A stretch of 64,000 nt of DNA, from the NCBI GenBank assembly GCA_029263475.1, contig JAJCXK010000087.1:30011-94010 (forward strand). The letters run 5' to 3'. The first letter of the stretch is position 1. Every line of letters begins with the position of its first letter. The notes beneath the pieces are model-generated. The model was given only the letters and a program-made list of their open reading frames with translations, had not been told where the DNA came from and did not search any database. The position numbers and the translations under genes are program-made. The DNA is from Candidatus Nitrosopumilus sp. (GTDB lineage Archaea; Thermoproteota; Nitrososphaeria; Nitrososphaerales; Nitrosopumilaceae). Shown here piece by piece: positions 10,675 through 20,658 of this stretch.

Positions 10675-11448
10675 ATGGCAGTATTAGAAATTAAAGATCT
10701 ACACGTATCAAGAGAAGGTAAAGAAATTCTTAAAGGCGTTAATCTGAAAACAGGTCCTGGAGAAGTCCATGCAATCATGGGACCTAACGGTTCAGGAAAA
10801 AGTACATTAGCATACACATTACTTGCACATCCAAAATATGAGGTAACAAAAGGAGATATTTTGTTTAACGGCGAAAGCATTTTAGAACTATCAGCAGATG
10901 AAAGAGCAAAAAAAGGATTATTCCTAGGTTTTCAATACCCAACAGAGGTTTCAGGAGTAGGATTTTCTCACTTTCTCAGAACAGCATATAATTCTCTAAG
11001 TAAAGCAATGGAAGGAGATAACAGAGAAGTCTTCATCACAGTAAGAGAGTTTCAAAAATATCTTAAAGAAAATCTAGAAAAAGTAGGACTAAGAGAAGAA
11101 TTCCTCTCAAGATATCTGAATGAAGGATTTTCGGGCGGAGAGAAAAAACGTGCTGAAGTATTACAAATGGCAGTACTAAAACCAAAAATTTCAATTTTAG
11201 ATGAACCAGATTCAGGATTAGACATTGATGCAGTTCAAGCAGTGGCACAAGCAATCAGTAAAGTTGCAGACAAGGATGCCACAATCATAATCATCACCCA
11301 CTATGCCAGAATTTTAAAATTCTTGGACAAGTTAGACTTTGTTCACGTATTTGCCAAAGGTCAGGTATTGAAAACAGGCGATGCTTCACTTGCAGACAAA
11401 CTTGAAGCAGAAGGTTATGAGTGGGCATTACAAGAATCAGCCCAATAA
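10675..11448 (+). CDS. sufC: Fe-S cluster assembly ATPase SufC
   Basis: GPNGSGKSTLAYTL Walker A, EGFSGGEKKRAEVLQM signature, LDEPDSGLDIDAV. Confidence 0.95.
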   Translation: MAVLEIKDLHVSREGKEILKGVNLKTGPGEVHAIMGPNGSGKSTLAYTLLAHPKYEVTKGDILFNGESILELSADERAKKGLFLGFQYPTEVSGVGFSHFLRTAYNSLSKAMEGDNREVFITVREFQKYLKENLEKVGLREEFLSRYLNEGFSGGEKKRAEVLQMAVLKPKISILDEPDSGLDIDAVQAVAQAISKVADKDATIIIITHYARILKFLDKLDFVHVFAKGQVLKTGDASLADKLEAEGYEWALQESAQ

Positions 11449-11736
11449 ACTTTAACCTGAAAATTTTTTTCAAATATTATTGATTTAAAGAGTTCACGCA
11501 TAGTTTTCTAAAGAATTTTTAGAGATTGAGAAAAACACCAGCAGTATCGGAATCAAATCAAAACCCATCAGAGATGAAGCGAATATAGAAATAATCAAAA
11601 AAATCTAAACATTTCAAAATGTCACCATCTTTTATTCATATTAAAACATGTCAGAAGTCAACAGACAAAAGTATTGAAATTCAAGAATAGAAAATCTAGT
11701 TTTTTGTTTAAATAGGGTCGTAAAAGTGGGAACAAC

Positions 11737-12411
11737 ATGTCAGAAGAAAATGATCAATATTATTTCAATTTCTCATTTTTCAAAGTAGATCCAAAATGGA
11801 GATGGATGGCAGATTTAGCAAAAGAAGAATCTGCAAAAGAAGTTGAAAACGTAATGAATAATTCAGGGATAATGTATAGAACATATTCAAATTTAGGATT
11901 AAGAGATGATGCAGATTTTCTTTTTTGGTTTGCAGCCAAAACAGTTGAAGAAATTCAAGTAGTAATTGAAAAAATATACAAAACAGTTTTTGGGAAATAC
12001 ATCATTCCGTCAATGACATATTTGTCATGTACAAGACCTTCTCTTTACGTACAAGAACAAAAAGCACACGGATTTCTTACAGGAAATAATCCAAAAAAAC
12101 ACGTCATAGTTTATCCATTCACGAAAACACGAGAGTGGTATCTACTTCCTAAAGAAAAACGTCAGGAAATTATGGATGAACATATCCAAGTGAGTAAAAA
12201 ATACCCACAAATTGTTCTCAACACCACATACTCCTTTGGAATACACGATGAAGACTTCATGTTAGCATTTGAAGTAGATGATATCAAAGATTTCCAAGAT
12301 CTAATCATGGACTTGCGAGAAACCCAAGTCTCCACATATGTAAAAAATGACATACCAATGATTGTATGTGTTAAAAAAGACTTGATTCCATTAATTTCCA
12401 GCTTAGGATAA
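11737..12411 (+). CDS. Chlorite dismutase / HemQ (coproheme decarboxylase) family protein
   Basis: FFKVDPKWRWM..., PFTKTREWYLLPKEKRQEIMDEHIQVSKKYPQIVLNTTYSFGIHDEDFMLAFEVDD family signature. Confidence 0.88.
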   Translation: MSEENDQYYFNFSFFKVDPKWRWMADLAKEESAKEVENVMNNSGIMYRTYSNLGLRDDADFLFWFAAKTVEEIQVVIEKIYKTVFGKYIIPSMTYLSCTRPSLYVQEQKAHGFLTGNNPKKHVIVYPFTKTREWYLLPKEKRQEIMDEHIQVSKKYPQIVLNTTYSFGIHDEDFMLAFEVDDIKDFQDLIMDLRETQVSTYVKNDIPMIVCVKKDLIPLISSLG

Positions 12412-12497
12412 AACCTTCAGATAGTTTAAAAGTCAGGTTTCATAGGTGCAAATCTTGGATAAACATAAATGATGAAATTTCAGTTCAAAAAACAGTT

Positions 12498-13496
12498 TTG
12501 AAGTATAATAAACTAGGTAAAACAGATATCAAAATATCAGAAGTAGGATTTGGAGCATGGGCAATTGCTCTTGATTGGTGGGGCAAAAAAATTGAAGAAG
12601 ATGAAGCAAAGAGAATGCTGAAAAAAGCATATGATGTAGGAATTAATTTCTTTGAGACAGGTGACTTGTACGGTAAAGGATTAAGCGAGAAACTAATTGG
12701 CGAAGTCTTCAAGGATATGAGAGAGGAGATTGTTATTTCAACAAAATACGGTTATGATTTTAGAGATGTTGAGCAAATAGGACATAAAGAACTTCCACAA
12801 AAGTTTGATGAAGATTATACTAGAATGGCATTAAGGAACAGTCTAGAAAGATTACAAACAGATCATCTGGACATGTACGGAGTACACAATCCAAAGCTCA
12901 AAGATGTAAGAAATGATTCAATATTCAATTTACTGGATGGTTTTATCAAGGATGGTTCAATCAAAACATATCAAGTTGCTTTGGGCCCAGCAATTGGATG
13001 GACACAAGAAGGACTGGAAGCGATGGACAAGCCAAATCTTAGTGCAGTTCAAACAGTTTACAATATTTTAGAACAGACGCCAGGAAATGAATTAATGAAG
13101 AAAGCTGAAGAAGAAAATGTAGGGATCCTAGTTAGAGTTCCAGAAGCATCTGGAATTCTAACTGGAAAAGTTAATGCAGATACAAAATTTGACGATAATG
13201 ATCATAGGTCAGTTAGAAAAAGAGAATGGCTCAAATCATCATTAGAAAAAGTTGAACAATTCAAACCAATTGCAGATAGAAACGGCTTAAACATAACAGA
13301 ATTTGCAATGAAATTTATGATGACAAAGAAAGGATTTGCAACAGTACTTCCAACAATGATCAGTGAAGAAGAAGTTGAAAATTACGCTCAAATGTCAGAT
13401 GGAAAGTATATTTCAGATTCAGATATGAAAGAAGTTGAAGAGTTGTACAATTCTTGGCCTTCATACGAATTAAAAGCAACACCACAAGTAAGTTAA
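12498..13496 (+). CDS. Aldo/keto reductase
   Basis: YNKLGKTDIKISEVGFGAWAI, FFETGDLYGKGLSEKLIGE, QTDHLDMYGVHNP. Confidence 0.93.
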   Translation: MKYNKLGKTDIKISEVGFGAWAIALDWWGKKIEEDEAKRMLKKAYDVGINFFETGDLYGKGLSEKLIGEVFKDMREEIVISTKYGYDFRDVEQIGHKELPQKFDEDYTRMALRNSLERLQTDHLDMYGVHNPKLKDVRNDSIFNLLDGFIKDGSIKTYQVALGPAIGWTQEGLEAMDKPNLSAVQTVYNILEQTPGNELMKKAEEENVGILVRVPEASGILTGKVNADTKFDDNDHRSVRKREWLKSSLEKVEQFKPIADRNGLNITEFAMKFMMTKKGFATVLPTMISEEEVENYAQMSDGKYISDSDMKEVEELYNSWPSYELKATPQVS

Positions 13497-13503
13497 ATTG
13501 TAA

Positions 13504-13842
13504 ATGGATAAACCAATAGACGTAGAAAAAACGATAGAAGTTATTGAAAGAATGAAACTAGCCAAAATTGGTAAATGTAAAAAATGGGAATCCATGATTA
13601 AAAAAATTAAAAAAGAACAGGAACTAAATCCTGAAGAATTAGAATATTATTCAAATTTAACGAGAATTTACAAAAATTCAAACGTCACTTCCAGAAGTAA
13701 GGCATACCACACTAAATTGTCAGAACTAGATGAAAAACCACCATGTAAAGAATGCGGGGATGATTCAGCATACTATTGCAACATGAATGATCAATACTTT
13801 TGTACAATACATGTAGTTGGACACGATAAGAATGAGATTTAA
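13504..13842 (+). CDS. Hypothetical protein with C-terminal Cys/His cluster
   Basis: CKECGDDSAYYCNMNDQYFCTIHVVGH, B-box-like metal ligand pattern. Confidence 0.65.
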   Translation: MDKPIDVEKTIEVIERMKLAKIGKCKKWESMIKKIKKEQELNPEELEYYSNLTRIYKNSNVTSRSKAYHTKLSELDEKPPCKECGDDSAYYCNMNDQYFCTIHVVGHDKNEI

Positions 13843-14864
13843 GATGCCGAAAGTGTATCTTCTAAATTAAATGAATTTTCTACAAAATATTCAACACGTG
13901 TTTTTTTGAATTCTCGAGAGCTGAAAAGAATATTGTATTCATCCACATTAATTTGATCTTGTATTGTTTTTGCCACTTCATGTGCCTCATCTTGAGTTTT
14001 ACAATGAATCATTGAAAAAACATTGTAAGGCCAATCAGCATATGTAGGTCTCTCATAACAATGGCTTACCTGTGGAAATGAGCCCAATGTTTCGCCAACT
14101 TGTTTAATTCGATCTTCAGGAACTTTCCATACAATCATACCATTTGCAGTGAATCCTACTTGTCGATGTCTTAAGATTGCAGCGAATCTTCGCATAACGC
14201 CAATATCTTCATAATGTTTCATTTTTTCAAATAATTCGTTTTCGGTTATTCCAAGATTTTTTGCTGCAAGGACAAAAGGTTCATCAATAATATCCATATC
14301 TTTTTGCAATTCGCGAATAAAGTCTTTATCCTCTTCAGTTGGAATAAACTCAATATTTTTAATTTCTTTTTTCGCTTCACTAGGGGCAATGTCATGTTTC
14401 TTGTCATCTACCATGTCAAGCTTAACACCAATTTTGAATAGTTGTAAAGTTGGAAGCATTCTAACTTTTTCAATTCCTTTTAGAACATTGAATTTTTCAA
14501 GTTCAGCTTTCAAATCAGCACCTGGAGGAACTGCCAGAGTAAACCAAAGATTGAATTGGTGATCTCGTTCATAGTTATGACTCACACCAGGATGACGATT
14601 GATTTGGCTTGCAACATAATCTAATTTATCAGACTCAATCTCCATAGCTACTAAAGAACTAGTATAACCTAATTTTCTAGTATCAAAAATTGCACTCAAT
14701 TGTCTTAGAACGCCTATTTCTTTTAATCCATCCAGACGAGATTTGATATCTTCAGGAGTGGTACCAAATTTTTTGGCAATTGCATCAAAAGGTCTTGTTA
14801 CTAAAGGAAAAGTCCATTGAATTTCATTTAGAAGTTCTTTATCAGATTCATCTATAGAAGACAA
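13839..14864 (-). CDS. Siroheme decarboxylase-like AhbA-AhbB fusion (Lrp/AsnC-fold, two domains)
   Basis: Two tandem AsnC-like halves: FPLVTRPFDAIAKKFGTTPED...HPGVSHNYERDHQFNLWFTL and IDEPFVLAAKNLGITENELFEKM...FPQVSHCYERPTYADWPYNVFSMIH. Confidence 0.85.
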   Translation of the reverse strand: MSSIDESDKELLNEIQWTFPLVTRPFDAIAKKFGTTPEDIKSRLDGLKEIGVLRQLSAIFDTRKLGYTSSLVAMEIESDKLDYVASQINRHPGVSHNYERDHQFNLWFTLAVPPGADLKAELEKFNVLKGIEKVRMLPTLQLFKIGVKLDMVDDKKHDIAPSEAKKEIKNIEFIPTEEDKDFIRELQKDMDIIDEPFVLAAKNLGITENELFEKMKHYEDIGVMRRFAAILRHRQVGFTANGMIVWKVPEDRIKQVGETLGSFPQVSHCYERPTYADWPYNVFSMIHCKTQDEAHEVAKTIQDQINVDEYNILFSSREFKKTRVEYFVENSFNLEDTLSAS

Positions 14865-14958
14865 TAAATCAGTAACTTAGTTATTCAATTAAAAATGTAG
14901 CTGGAATTTCACGCTCTGAATTTTAATACATAAATAGAAACTGAAATCCCTTTGATCG

Positions 14959-15612
14959 ATGATAGTCGATCTAAATCTCCAAAATAAAAAAATCGTCATT
15001 GTAGGCGGAGGAAATGAAGCACAAAAGAGAATCAATTCAACACTCAAACAAGAATGCAAAATCATCATAATTGCAGATTCTGTAAATTCAGAAATATCTA
15101 AACTAGCCAAAACTAAGAAAATTAAAATAATTAAACAAAAAATTACAGATACAAAATTTATTGCAAAATTAAAACCCAATTTGATCATTACGACTACAAA
15201 TGACAAAAAGGTGAATCAGAAAATTATCAATGCTGCAAAAAAGAAAGGCATCATAGTTTACAGTTCAGACAGTCCTGAAGATAGTGACTTTTCCAATCCT
15301 GCAATCATCGATTTTGAAAATATGATACAGATTGCAATTTTTACTAGAGGAAGAAGCCCAGCAATGTCAAAGAAAATCAAAGAAAAATCAGAAAAAGTAC
15401 TCAAAAAAATAATCACAAAAGAAGACATTATACAGATTAAAATTCAAAAAATAGCAAGAGAATTAGCTAAAGACGTTATTTCTACTCAAAAGCGAAGAAG
15501 AGAATGTTTGCGTAGTATCATGAATGATAATGAGATTGATCAGTTAATTAAAGACGGCCAAGTGAAAAAAGCTGAAAAGCGAGCTATCACAATATTGAGA
15601 AATTGGAAATGA
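14959..15612 (+). CDS. Precorrin-2 dehydrogenase / sirohydrochlorin ferrochelatase-like (CysG N-terminal type)
   Basis: NKKIVIVGGGNEAQKRI NAD-binding motif, IAIFTRGRSPAMSKKIKEK. Confidence 0.88.
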   Translation: MIVDLNLQNKKIVIVGGGNEAQKRINSTLKQECKIIIIADSVNSEISKLAKTKKIKIIKQKITDTKFIAKLKPNLIITTTNDKKVNQKIINAAKKKGIIVYSSDSPEDSDFSNPAIIDFENMIQIAIFTRGRSPAMSKKIKEKSEKVLKKIITKEDIIQIKIQKIARELAKDVISTQKRRRECLRSIMNDNEIDQLIKDGQVKKAEKRAITILRNWK

Positions 15613-16874
15613 ATCAAAATATAATCAATGCACGTGTTACTTTTCGTAACTCTCCAATTCACATTCTAGAACAATTTACAATTAAAGACCTGGATAATGC
15701 GTATGAGCAATTTAAAAATAATTCGGGATTGGATGAATGCGTAATTATTCAAACATGTAACAGGATCGAGTTATTCGGAAAATCCAAAATGTATGATTCA
15801 AATAAAATCAAAAAAACATGGGCAACAATTACAGGTCTTGAAGAAGAGGCATTTAATGACAATATAGAATTTGTAAAAAATCATGATGCATTACATCATT
15901 TATTGAAACTAACATCAGGGTTAGACTCTATGGTTTTGGGGGAAGAGCAAATTTTAGGTCAAATAAAAAACTCAATTACTTCGGCTAGAGAAGTTAAAGC
16001 CTCAGGGCAACATCTCAACACATTATTTGATAAAGCAATTCGAATAGGAACTAGAATTAGAAATTCAAGCGGAATAGGGGCAGGTGGAATTTCAGTAGGT
16101 TCAATGGCAGTAAAGCTTGCAGAAGAAAACATTGATGAGTTAAAAATAAAAAAAGTATTGTTAATCGGTACGGGTGAAGTGTCAACTCTAGTTGCCAAAT
16201 CATTACAAAGACGTGGCTATGCATTTGATGTAACAAGTAGAACAATTGGAAGATCAGAAACATTTTGCGAGACAATGGGAGGAAATCCAATCAAGTTTGA
16301 AGATGTACTTTCAGGATTTAATAACTATGATGTAATTTTTGTAGCAACAACTGCACCATATTTTCTAGTTACAAACGAGAAAATTACTGAAGCTATGAAA
16401 AATAAGAGTAAGGGAATGATGATTCTAGATTTATCAAATCCCAGGACAGTGGATGAAAAAGTTGCAACCATAGGAGGTGTTAAGCTAATGAATCTTGATC
16501 AGATTGCAGAAATGGTAGAAAAGAACATGAACGCACGATTAAACAAGGTGAAAATAGTTGAAAATATAATTAACGAGGAAGTTTCTGTATTAGAAGCCTC
16601 AATGAAAAGACTAGATGCAGAACCGCTTGTAAAAGACGTATTCAAAAGCATAGAGAATCTCAGAGAAAAAGAACTACAAAAAGCACTTCAAATGCTCGAT
16701 GAAAAAGATGAGAAAAAGATCAAAATAATTGATGAATTAACTAAGGCCATTGTTGAAAGTATTGTGTCAACTCCAATGAATAACATCAGAAAAGCATCTG
16801 AACAAGGCAATCCAGATGCAGTAGAGTTAGCAAGCAAGCTGTTTGACTATAAAAAACAAAATCAAACAGACTAG
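15603..16874 (+). CDS. hemA: Glutamyl-tRNA reductase
   Basis: VIIQTCNRIELFG, LTSGLDSMVLGEEQILGQIKNS, VLLIGTGEVSTLVAKSL. Confidence 0.95.
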   Translation: MEMNQNIINARVTFRNSPIHILEQFTIKDLDNAYEQFKNNSGLDECVIIQTCNRIELFGKSKMYDSNKIKKTWATITGLEEEAFNDNIEFVKNHDALHHLLKLTSGLDSMVLGEEQILGQIKNSITSAREVKASGQHLNTLFDKAIRIGTRIRNSSGIGAGGISVGSMAVKLAEENIDELKIKKVLLIGTGEVSTLVAKSLQRRGYAFDVTSRTIGRSETFCETMGGNPIKFEDVLSGFNNYDVIFVATTAPYFLVTNEKITEAMKNKSKGMMILDLSNPRTVDEKVATIGGVKLMNLDQIAEMVEKNMNARLNKVKIVENIINEEVSVLEASMKRLDAEPLVKDVFKSIENLREKELQKALQMLDEKDEKKIKIIDELTKAIVESIVSTPMNNIRKASEQGNPDAVELASKLFDYKKQNQTD

Positions 16875-16904
16875 GATTATATTTTAGACTGAGAGAATTT
16901 TAAC

Positions 16905-17885
16905 ATGTCATTTCCAACTAGACGTCTTCGTCGCCTGAGAACATCAGATAAAATGAGAGAATTAGTTCAGGAAACAACACTTTCTCCAAAAGATTTCATT
17001 TGCCCAGTATTTGTTCAAGAAGATCTGGAAGAAAGAGTTCAGGTACAATCAATGTCAGAAATTGAAAGGTTGCCATTAAGCGATGTAAATGATGAGGTTA
17101 AAAAAATCATAGATTTGGGAATTCCTGCAATCATGCTTTTTGGCATTCCTACCGAAAAGGATGAATCTGGAAGTTCAGCATTTGATGAAAATGGAATTGT
17201 ACAAAAAGCAATCTCACAGATTAGAGAAAAATTTGGAGATAAAATAGTAATTATGGCAGATGTCTGCCTATGTCAATTTACATCTACAGGACATTGTGGA
17301 ATCATTCAAGGGAACAAAATTGATAATGATATTAGCTTAGTAACCCTTGCAAAAATTGCGATCAGTCAAGCTAAAGCTGGAGTAGATACAGTATCACCAT
17401 CAGCGATGATGGATGGTCAAGTTTCTGCAATAAGAAAAGCACTAGATGATGCGGGATTTACAGATGTATCGATAATGTCACATTCTGCCAAGCATCGTTC
17501 AAATTTTTACTCGCCATTTAGGGATGCTGCAGAGTGCGCACCGAAATTTGGAGACAGAAAAACATACCAGGTTCCATACACCAATGCAAGAGAAGCCATG
17601 ATGGAAGTAGAGACAGACATTGAGGAAGGAGTAGACATTGTGATGATAAAACCAGCATTGTCATACTTGGATCTAATTGCAGAGACTAGAAGAAAATTCA
17701 ATGTTCCAGTTTCAGCATATAGCGTTTCTGGAGAATATGCATTAGTAAAAGCCGCATCTCAGCTTGGATATGTAAATGAAAAAGACATCACCCTAGAAAT
17801 TTTGCATTCGATTAAAAGAGCAGGAGCAGACATGATTGTGACATATTTTGCAAAATCAGCTTCAAAATTCTTACAAGAATCATGA
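16905..17885 (+). CDS. hemB: Delta-aminolevulinic acid dehydratase (porphobilinogen synthase)
   Basis: RRLRRLRTSDKMRELVQET, DVCLCQFTSTGHCGI, SPSAMMDGQVSAIRKAL, VSGEYALVKAA. Confidence 0.96.
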   Translation: MSFPTRRLRRLRTSDKMRELVQETTLSPKDFICPVFVQEDLEERVQVQSMSEIERLPLSDVNDEVKKIIDLGIPAIMLFGIPTEKDESGSSAFDENGIVQKAISQIREKFGDKIVIMADVCLCQFTSTGHCGIIQGNKIDNDISLVTLAKIAISQAKAGVDTVSPSAMMDGQVSAIRKALDDAGFTDVSIMSHSAKHRSNFYSPFRDAAECAPKFGDRKTYQVPYTNAREAMMEVETDIEEGVDIVMIKPALSYLDLIAETRRKFNVPVSAYSVSGEYALVKAASQLGYVNEKDITLEILHSIKRAGADMIVTYFAKSASKFLQES

Positions 17886-18193
17886 GAAACGACGAGCGTT
17901 TTGAAATTCAAAGGGCATTTGACTTATTGCCCCACGTAGTAGGCGCAAGCTGGACTGCCGTTTGGTTTCGAATGAAAGGAAACAAGAAGCCAACAAGAGA
18001 GGAATTCAGAGAGAAAACCATAGAATATTTGAAACTAGTGGAACCTGTCTTTAACTCATATCCAGATGATGATGAATTTGAAGAGATTTGTAAATACATA
18101 GAATTTAGAAAAAATGAAGAATACAGGAAGATTAAATCAGGAGAGAGTAAAGAAATTGAAGTCAGATATGACAGATATGTGGATTACGGCTAG
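17882..18193 (+). CDS. Hypothetical protein, translationally coupled to hemB
   Basis: 103-aa ORF overlapping hemB stop by 4 bp. Confidence 0.7.
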   Translation: MRNDERFEIQRAFDLLPHVVGASWTAVWFRMKGNKKPTREEFREKTIEYLKLVEPVFNSYPDDDEFEEICKYIEFRKNEEYRKIKSGESKEIEVRYDRYVDYG

Positions 18194-18810
18194 ATCTCCC
18201 GTTTTAGATGGTGTAAGAATTTATTCAATACCATTGTCCTCATCTTTGCTTCCGCTTTACCAGATTTAGTGTTCATTAGAGACTCCAATTTGAGAAGTTT
18301 TTGAAAAAAGTGATCAATAGTCCACATTTCATCATCCGGAAGTCTTTTTTTACAAAAAGGATCATCCATTTTGTAAAACGATCTTCCAAGTGAGCCCCCC
18401 GTAGCGAAAACCCTTGCAATCCCTATTGCACCCAAGGCATCTAGCCGATCAGCATCCTGAAGAATTTTTCCTTCAACGGTTTCTGGAATTTTACCCTGTG
18501 AAAAACTATGATCACGAATGGCATCAGAGATTACAAGGATTTCTTCTTTAGAGAAATTATACTTTTTTAGAATTTGTTTTGATTTTTTTGAACTTTCAAG
18601 TGAAGACAGTTTAGAACGCTTATCAGATTTCGGATAGGATACAATATCATGCAATAATGCCGCACTAAGAACCGCTTTTTCATTCACCTTTTCTTTTTCA
18701 CATATTTTTTTTGCATTTTTGTACACCCTCATAACATGTTCAAAATCATGTGCCGGATCATTGCCCATCAATAATTTAACCTCAGTTTTCAGTGAATCTA
18801 TATCATTCAT
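18190..18810 (-). CDS. HD-domain phosphohydrolase
   Basis: AHDFEHVMRVYKNA...ALLHDIVSYPKSDKRS...ILQDADRLDALGAIGIARVF. Confidence 0.9.
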   Translation of the reverse strand: MNDIDSLKTEVKLLMGNDPAHDFEHVMRVYKNAKKICEKEKVNEKAVLSAALLHDIVSYPKSDKRSKLSSLESSKKSKQILKKYNFSKEEILVISDAIRDHSFSQGKIPETVEGKILQDADRLDALGAIGIARVFATGGSLGRSFYKMDDPFCKKRLPDDEMWTIDHFFQKLLKLESLMNTKSGKAEAKMRTMVLNKFLHHLKREI

Positions 18811-19431
18811 TTAGAATCTCCAGATTTTTGGTCTAACCAATTTAATTTTTCGTTCAGTAATCAACACAGTCCAATTAATCGATGCAAAGAGAACAATCAA
18901 TAAAATTCCAACACCGTCAATTAACAAAATTCCGGTCAGACGATCTTCAAACATTTCTAAAAATGGAGTTAAAACAGCATTACCAAAATAGATCATTACG
19001 ATATAGGAAATAGTTCTTCCAAACCAAAATCCTATGTAAATTCCAATACTTTTTGCACGCATTAGTCCATACGTGATAAACAACATGTTGCTTGGTAGAG
19101 GAGTTGCGCCAAACAAGAAAGATGCAATCATATATCCATATTTTTTTCGATTTAGATAATCTCCAATGGTATCAAGATTTGACTTTTGTTCTTCTGAAAC
19201 AAACTTTCTAAACAACCCACTGATTTTTTTAAGAGTGAATCTACCAATGGTTGCGCCGGTAGATCCAACCATGGCAAGAAATACCACGTTCAAACTGGGA
19301 TCAATTAGATAAAAGGAGGTCAAAACAATCCAGCTTGGAGGCATCAGAATTGGAGATGCATTAACACCGATCAACACTAGAAAGATTCCAAAATAGGATA
19401 ATTCTCCAAATATTTCAAATATGTCAAACAT
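18811..19431 (-). CDS. VTT/DedA-like membrane protein
   Basis: Hydrophobic segments with internal GSTGATIGRFTLKK...ASFLFGATPLPSNMLFITYG. Confidence 0.65.
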   Translation of the reverse strand: MFDIFEIFGELSYFGIFLVLIGVNASPILMPPSWIVLTSFYLIDPSLNVVFLAMVGSTGATIGRFTLKKISGLFRKFVSEEQKSNLDTIGDYLNRKKYGYMIASFLFGATPLPSNMLFITYGLMRAKSIGIYIGFWFGRTISYIVMIYFGNAVLTPFLEMFEDRLTGILLIDGVGILLIVLFASINWTVLITERKIKLVRPKIWRF

Positions 19432-19614
19432 CTTTCAAAAATTATAACAATTTTTTGCTTCTAAACCCTTGTATCTATCCACAGTCAGAAGATAATTTCA
19501 TTTTTATCCGAAAAATTACAAAAATTACAATTTTTTAAAAACAATGATCATGTATTGTAATAAATTGGATCAATCATGCAATATACTTATAAGCAATTTC
19601 TACCTATTAGAAGA

Positions 19615-19737
19615 ATGTCTGAAATGATTTGGAAATGTTTTAGATGTAATTTATCGTTTAAAGACCATTATCTTGCTGAAATGCATAAAAATATTTCAGA
19701 GCATTCAGTGACCAAAGTTAAATCAATTGTTGCGTAA
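19615..19737 (+). CDS. Small C2H2-type zinc finger protein (40 aa), absent from the ORF track
   Basis: MSEMIWKCFRCNLSFKDHYLAEMHKNISEHSVTKVKSIVA; C-x2-C ... H-x5-H; in-frame upstream ATG also possible. Confidence 0.7.
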   Translation: MSEMIWKCFRCNLSFKDHYLAEMHKNISEHSVTKVKSIVA

Positions 19738-19780
19738 TCGCGCGATAACTTTAACAAAATTTGTAATTTTAATTAAAATT

Positions 19781-19884
19781 TGGTGCAGAGGGTGGGATTC
19801 GAACCCACGAACTCCTGAGAGAAGGGATTTCCTATTTTATGGATCTTGAGTCCCTCTCGGTTGACCGGGCTTCGATACCTCTGC
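19781..19884 (-). tRNA. tRNA-Leu(CAA) with a short intron (about 16 nt); CCA encoded
   Basis: Reverse strand GCAGAGG...CCTCTGC acceptor, anticodon stem AGGGA/TCCCT with loop CTCAAG + intron, class II variable arm, T-arm GTGGGTTCGAATCCCAC, genomic CCA. Confidence 0.88.
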
Positions 19885-20004
19885 AATGAGTTGTAATATT
19901 CACCGATATTTCTCAATTACTATTGAGATAAACCGAAGATTCAGCAGATTATTTTCCTAATTTTTAACAAAGCTTATAATCGTGAAAACTCGACCCAAAA
20001 TTAC

Positions 20005-20319
20005 ATGTCAGAATCTATACCAATTTCAGACGCAAAGAAAATGCGCAGTGGTGTCAATGTAGAAGCCGAAGTTAAAAGTAAAGGAGAGCCAAGAACAGTA
20101 AATCTCAAAAGCGGCGGAACCGTGGACGTCTGTGATGCAGTAATTTCTAACGGCGATGGAACTGAAGACAACCAAATGAAACTCACATTGTGGGGTGACG
20201 ATATCAAAGCAGTCAATGTCGGAGATAAAGTTGTCATTTCAAATGGGTACACCAATGAGTTCAAAGGTGAAGTATCATTAACCAAAGGAAAATTTGGTAA
20301 GATGGATATCAATCCTTAG
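20005..20319 (+). CDS. OB-fold single-strand nucleic-acid-binding protein (RPA/SSB-like)
   Basis: GVNVEAEVKSKGEPRTVNLKSGGTVDVCDAVISN...LTLWGDDIKAVNVGDKVVISNGYTNEFKGEVSLTKGKFGKM. Confidence 0.85.
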   Translation: MSESIPISDAKKMRSGVNVEAEVKSKGEPRTVNLKSGGTVDVCDAVISNGDGTEDNQMKLTLWGDDIKAVNVGDKVVISNGYTNEFKGEVSLTKGKFGKMDINP

Positions 20320-20658
20320 TGATTTTTCAAACCTACATTATTTTTCAAATGTGTTTGCATTACAATTTTTAAATTATGTCAAAGATATTTGAGAATTATA
20401 TCAACGGTTTAACGTTATACTAAAAATCAATTACACACATATCTTAGAATTCGAATCATAAACAGATACATCAAAGAAAATTAGAAATTAAAATTACATT
20501 GGACATTCATTTTGATTTACATTCATAACATAACATTGAACACACACAAAAGACGATAAAGAACAAACTAGTAATCGTAATTATTATCCAATGTATTAAT
20601 TTTAAAAATCACTTTTATCTATTTTAAAGAACTTTAGACAGCCTTAAGATTATTTTTA

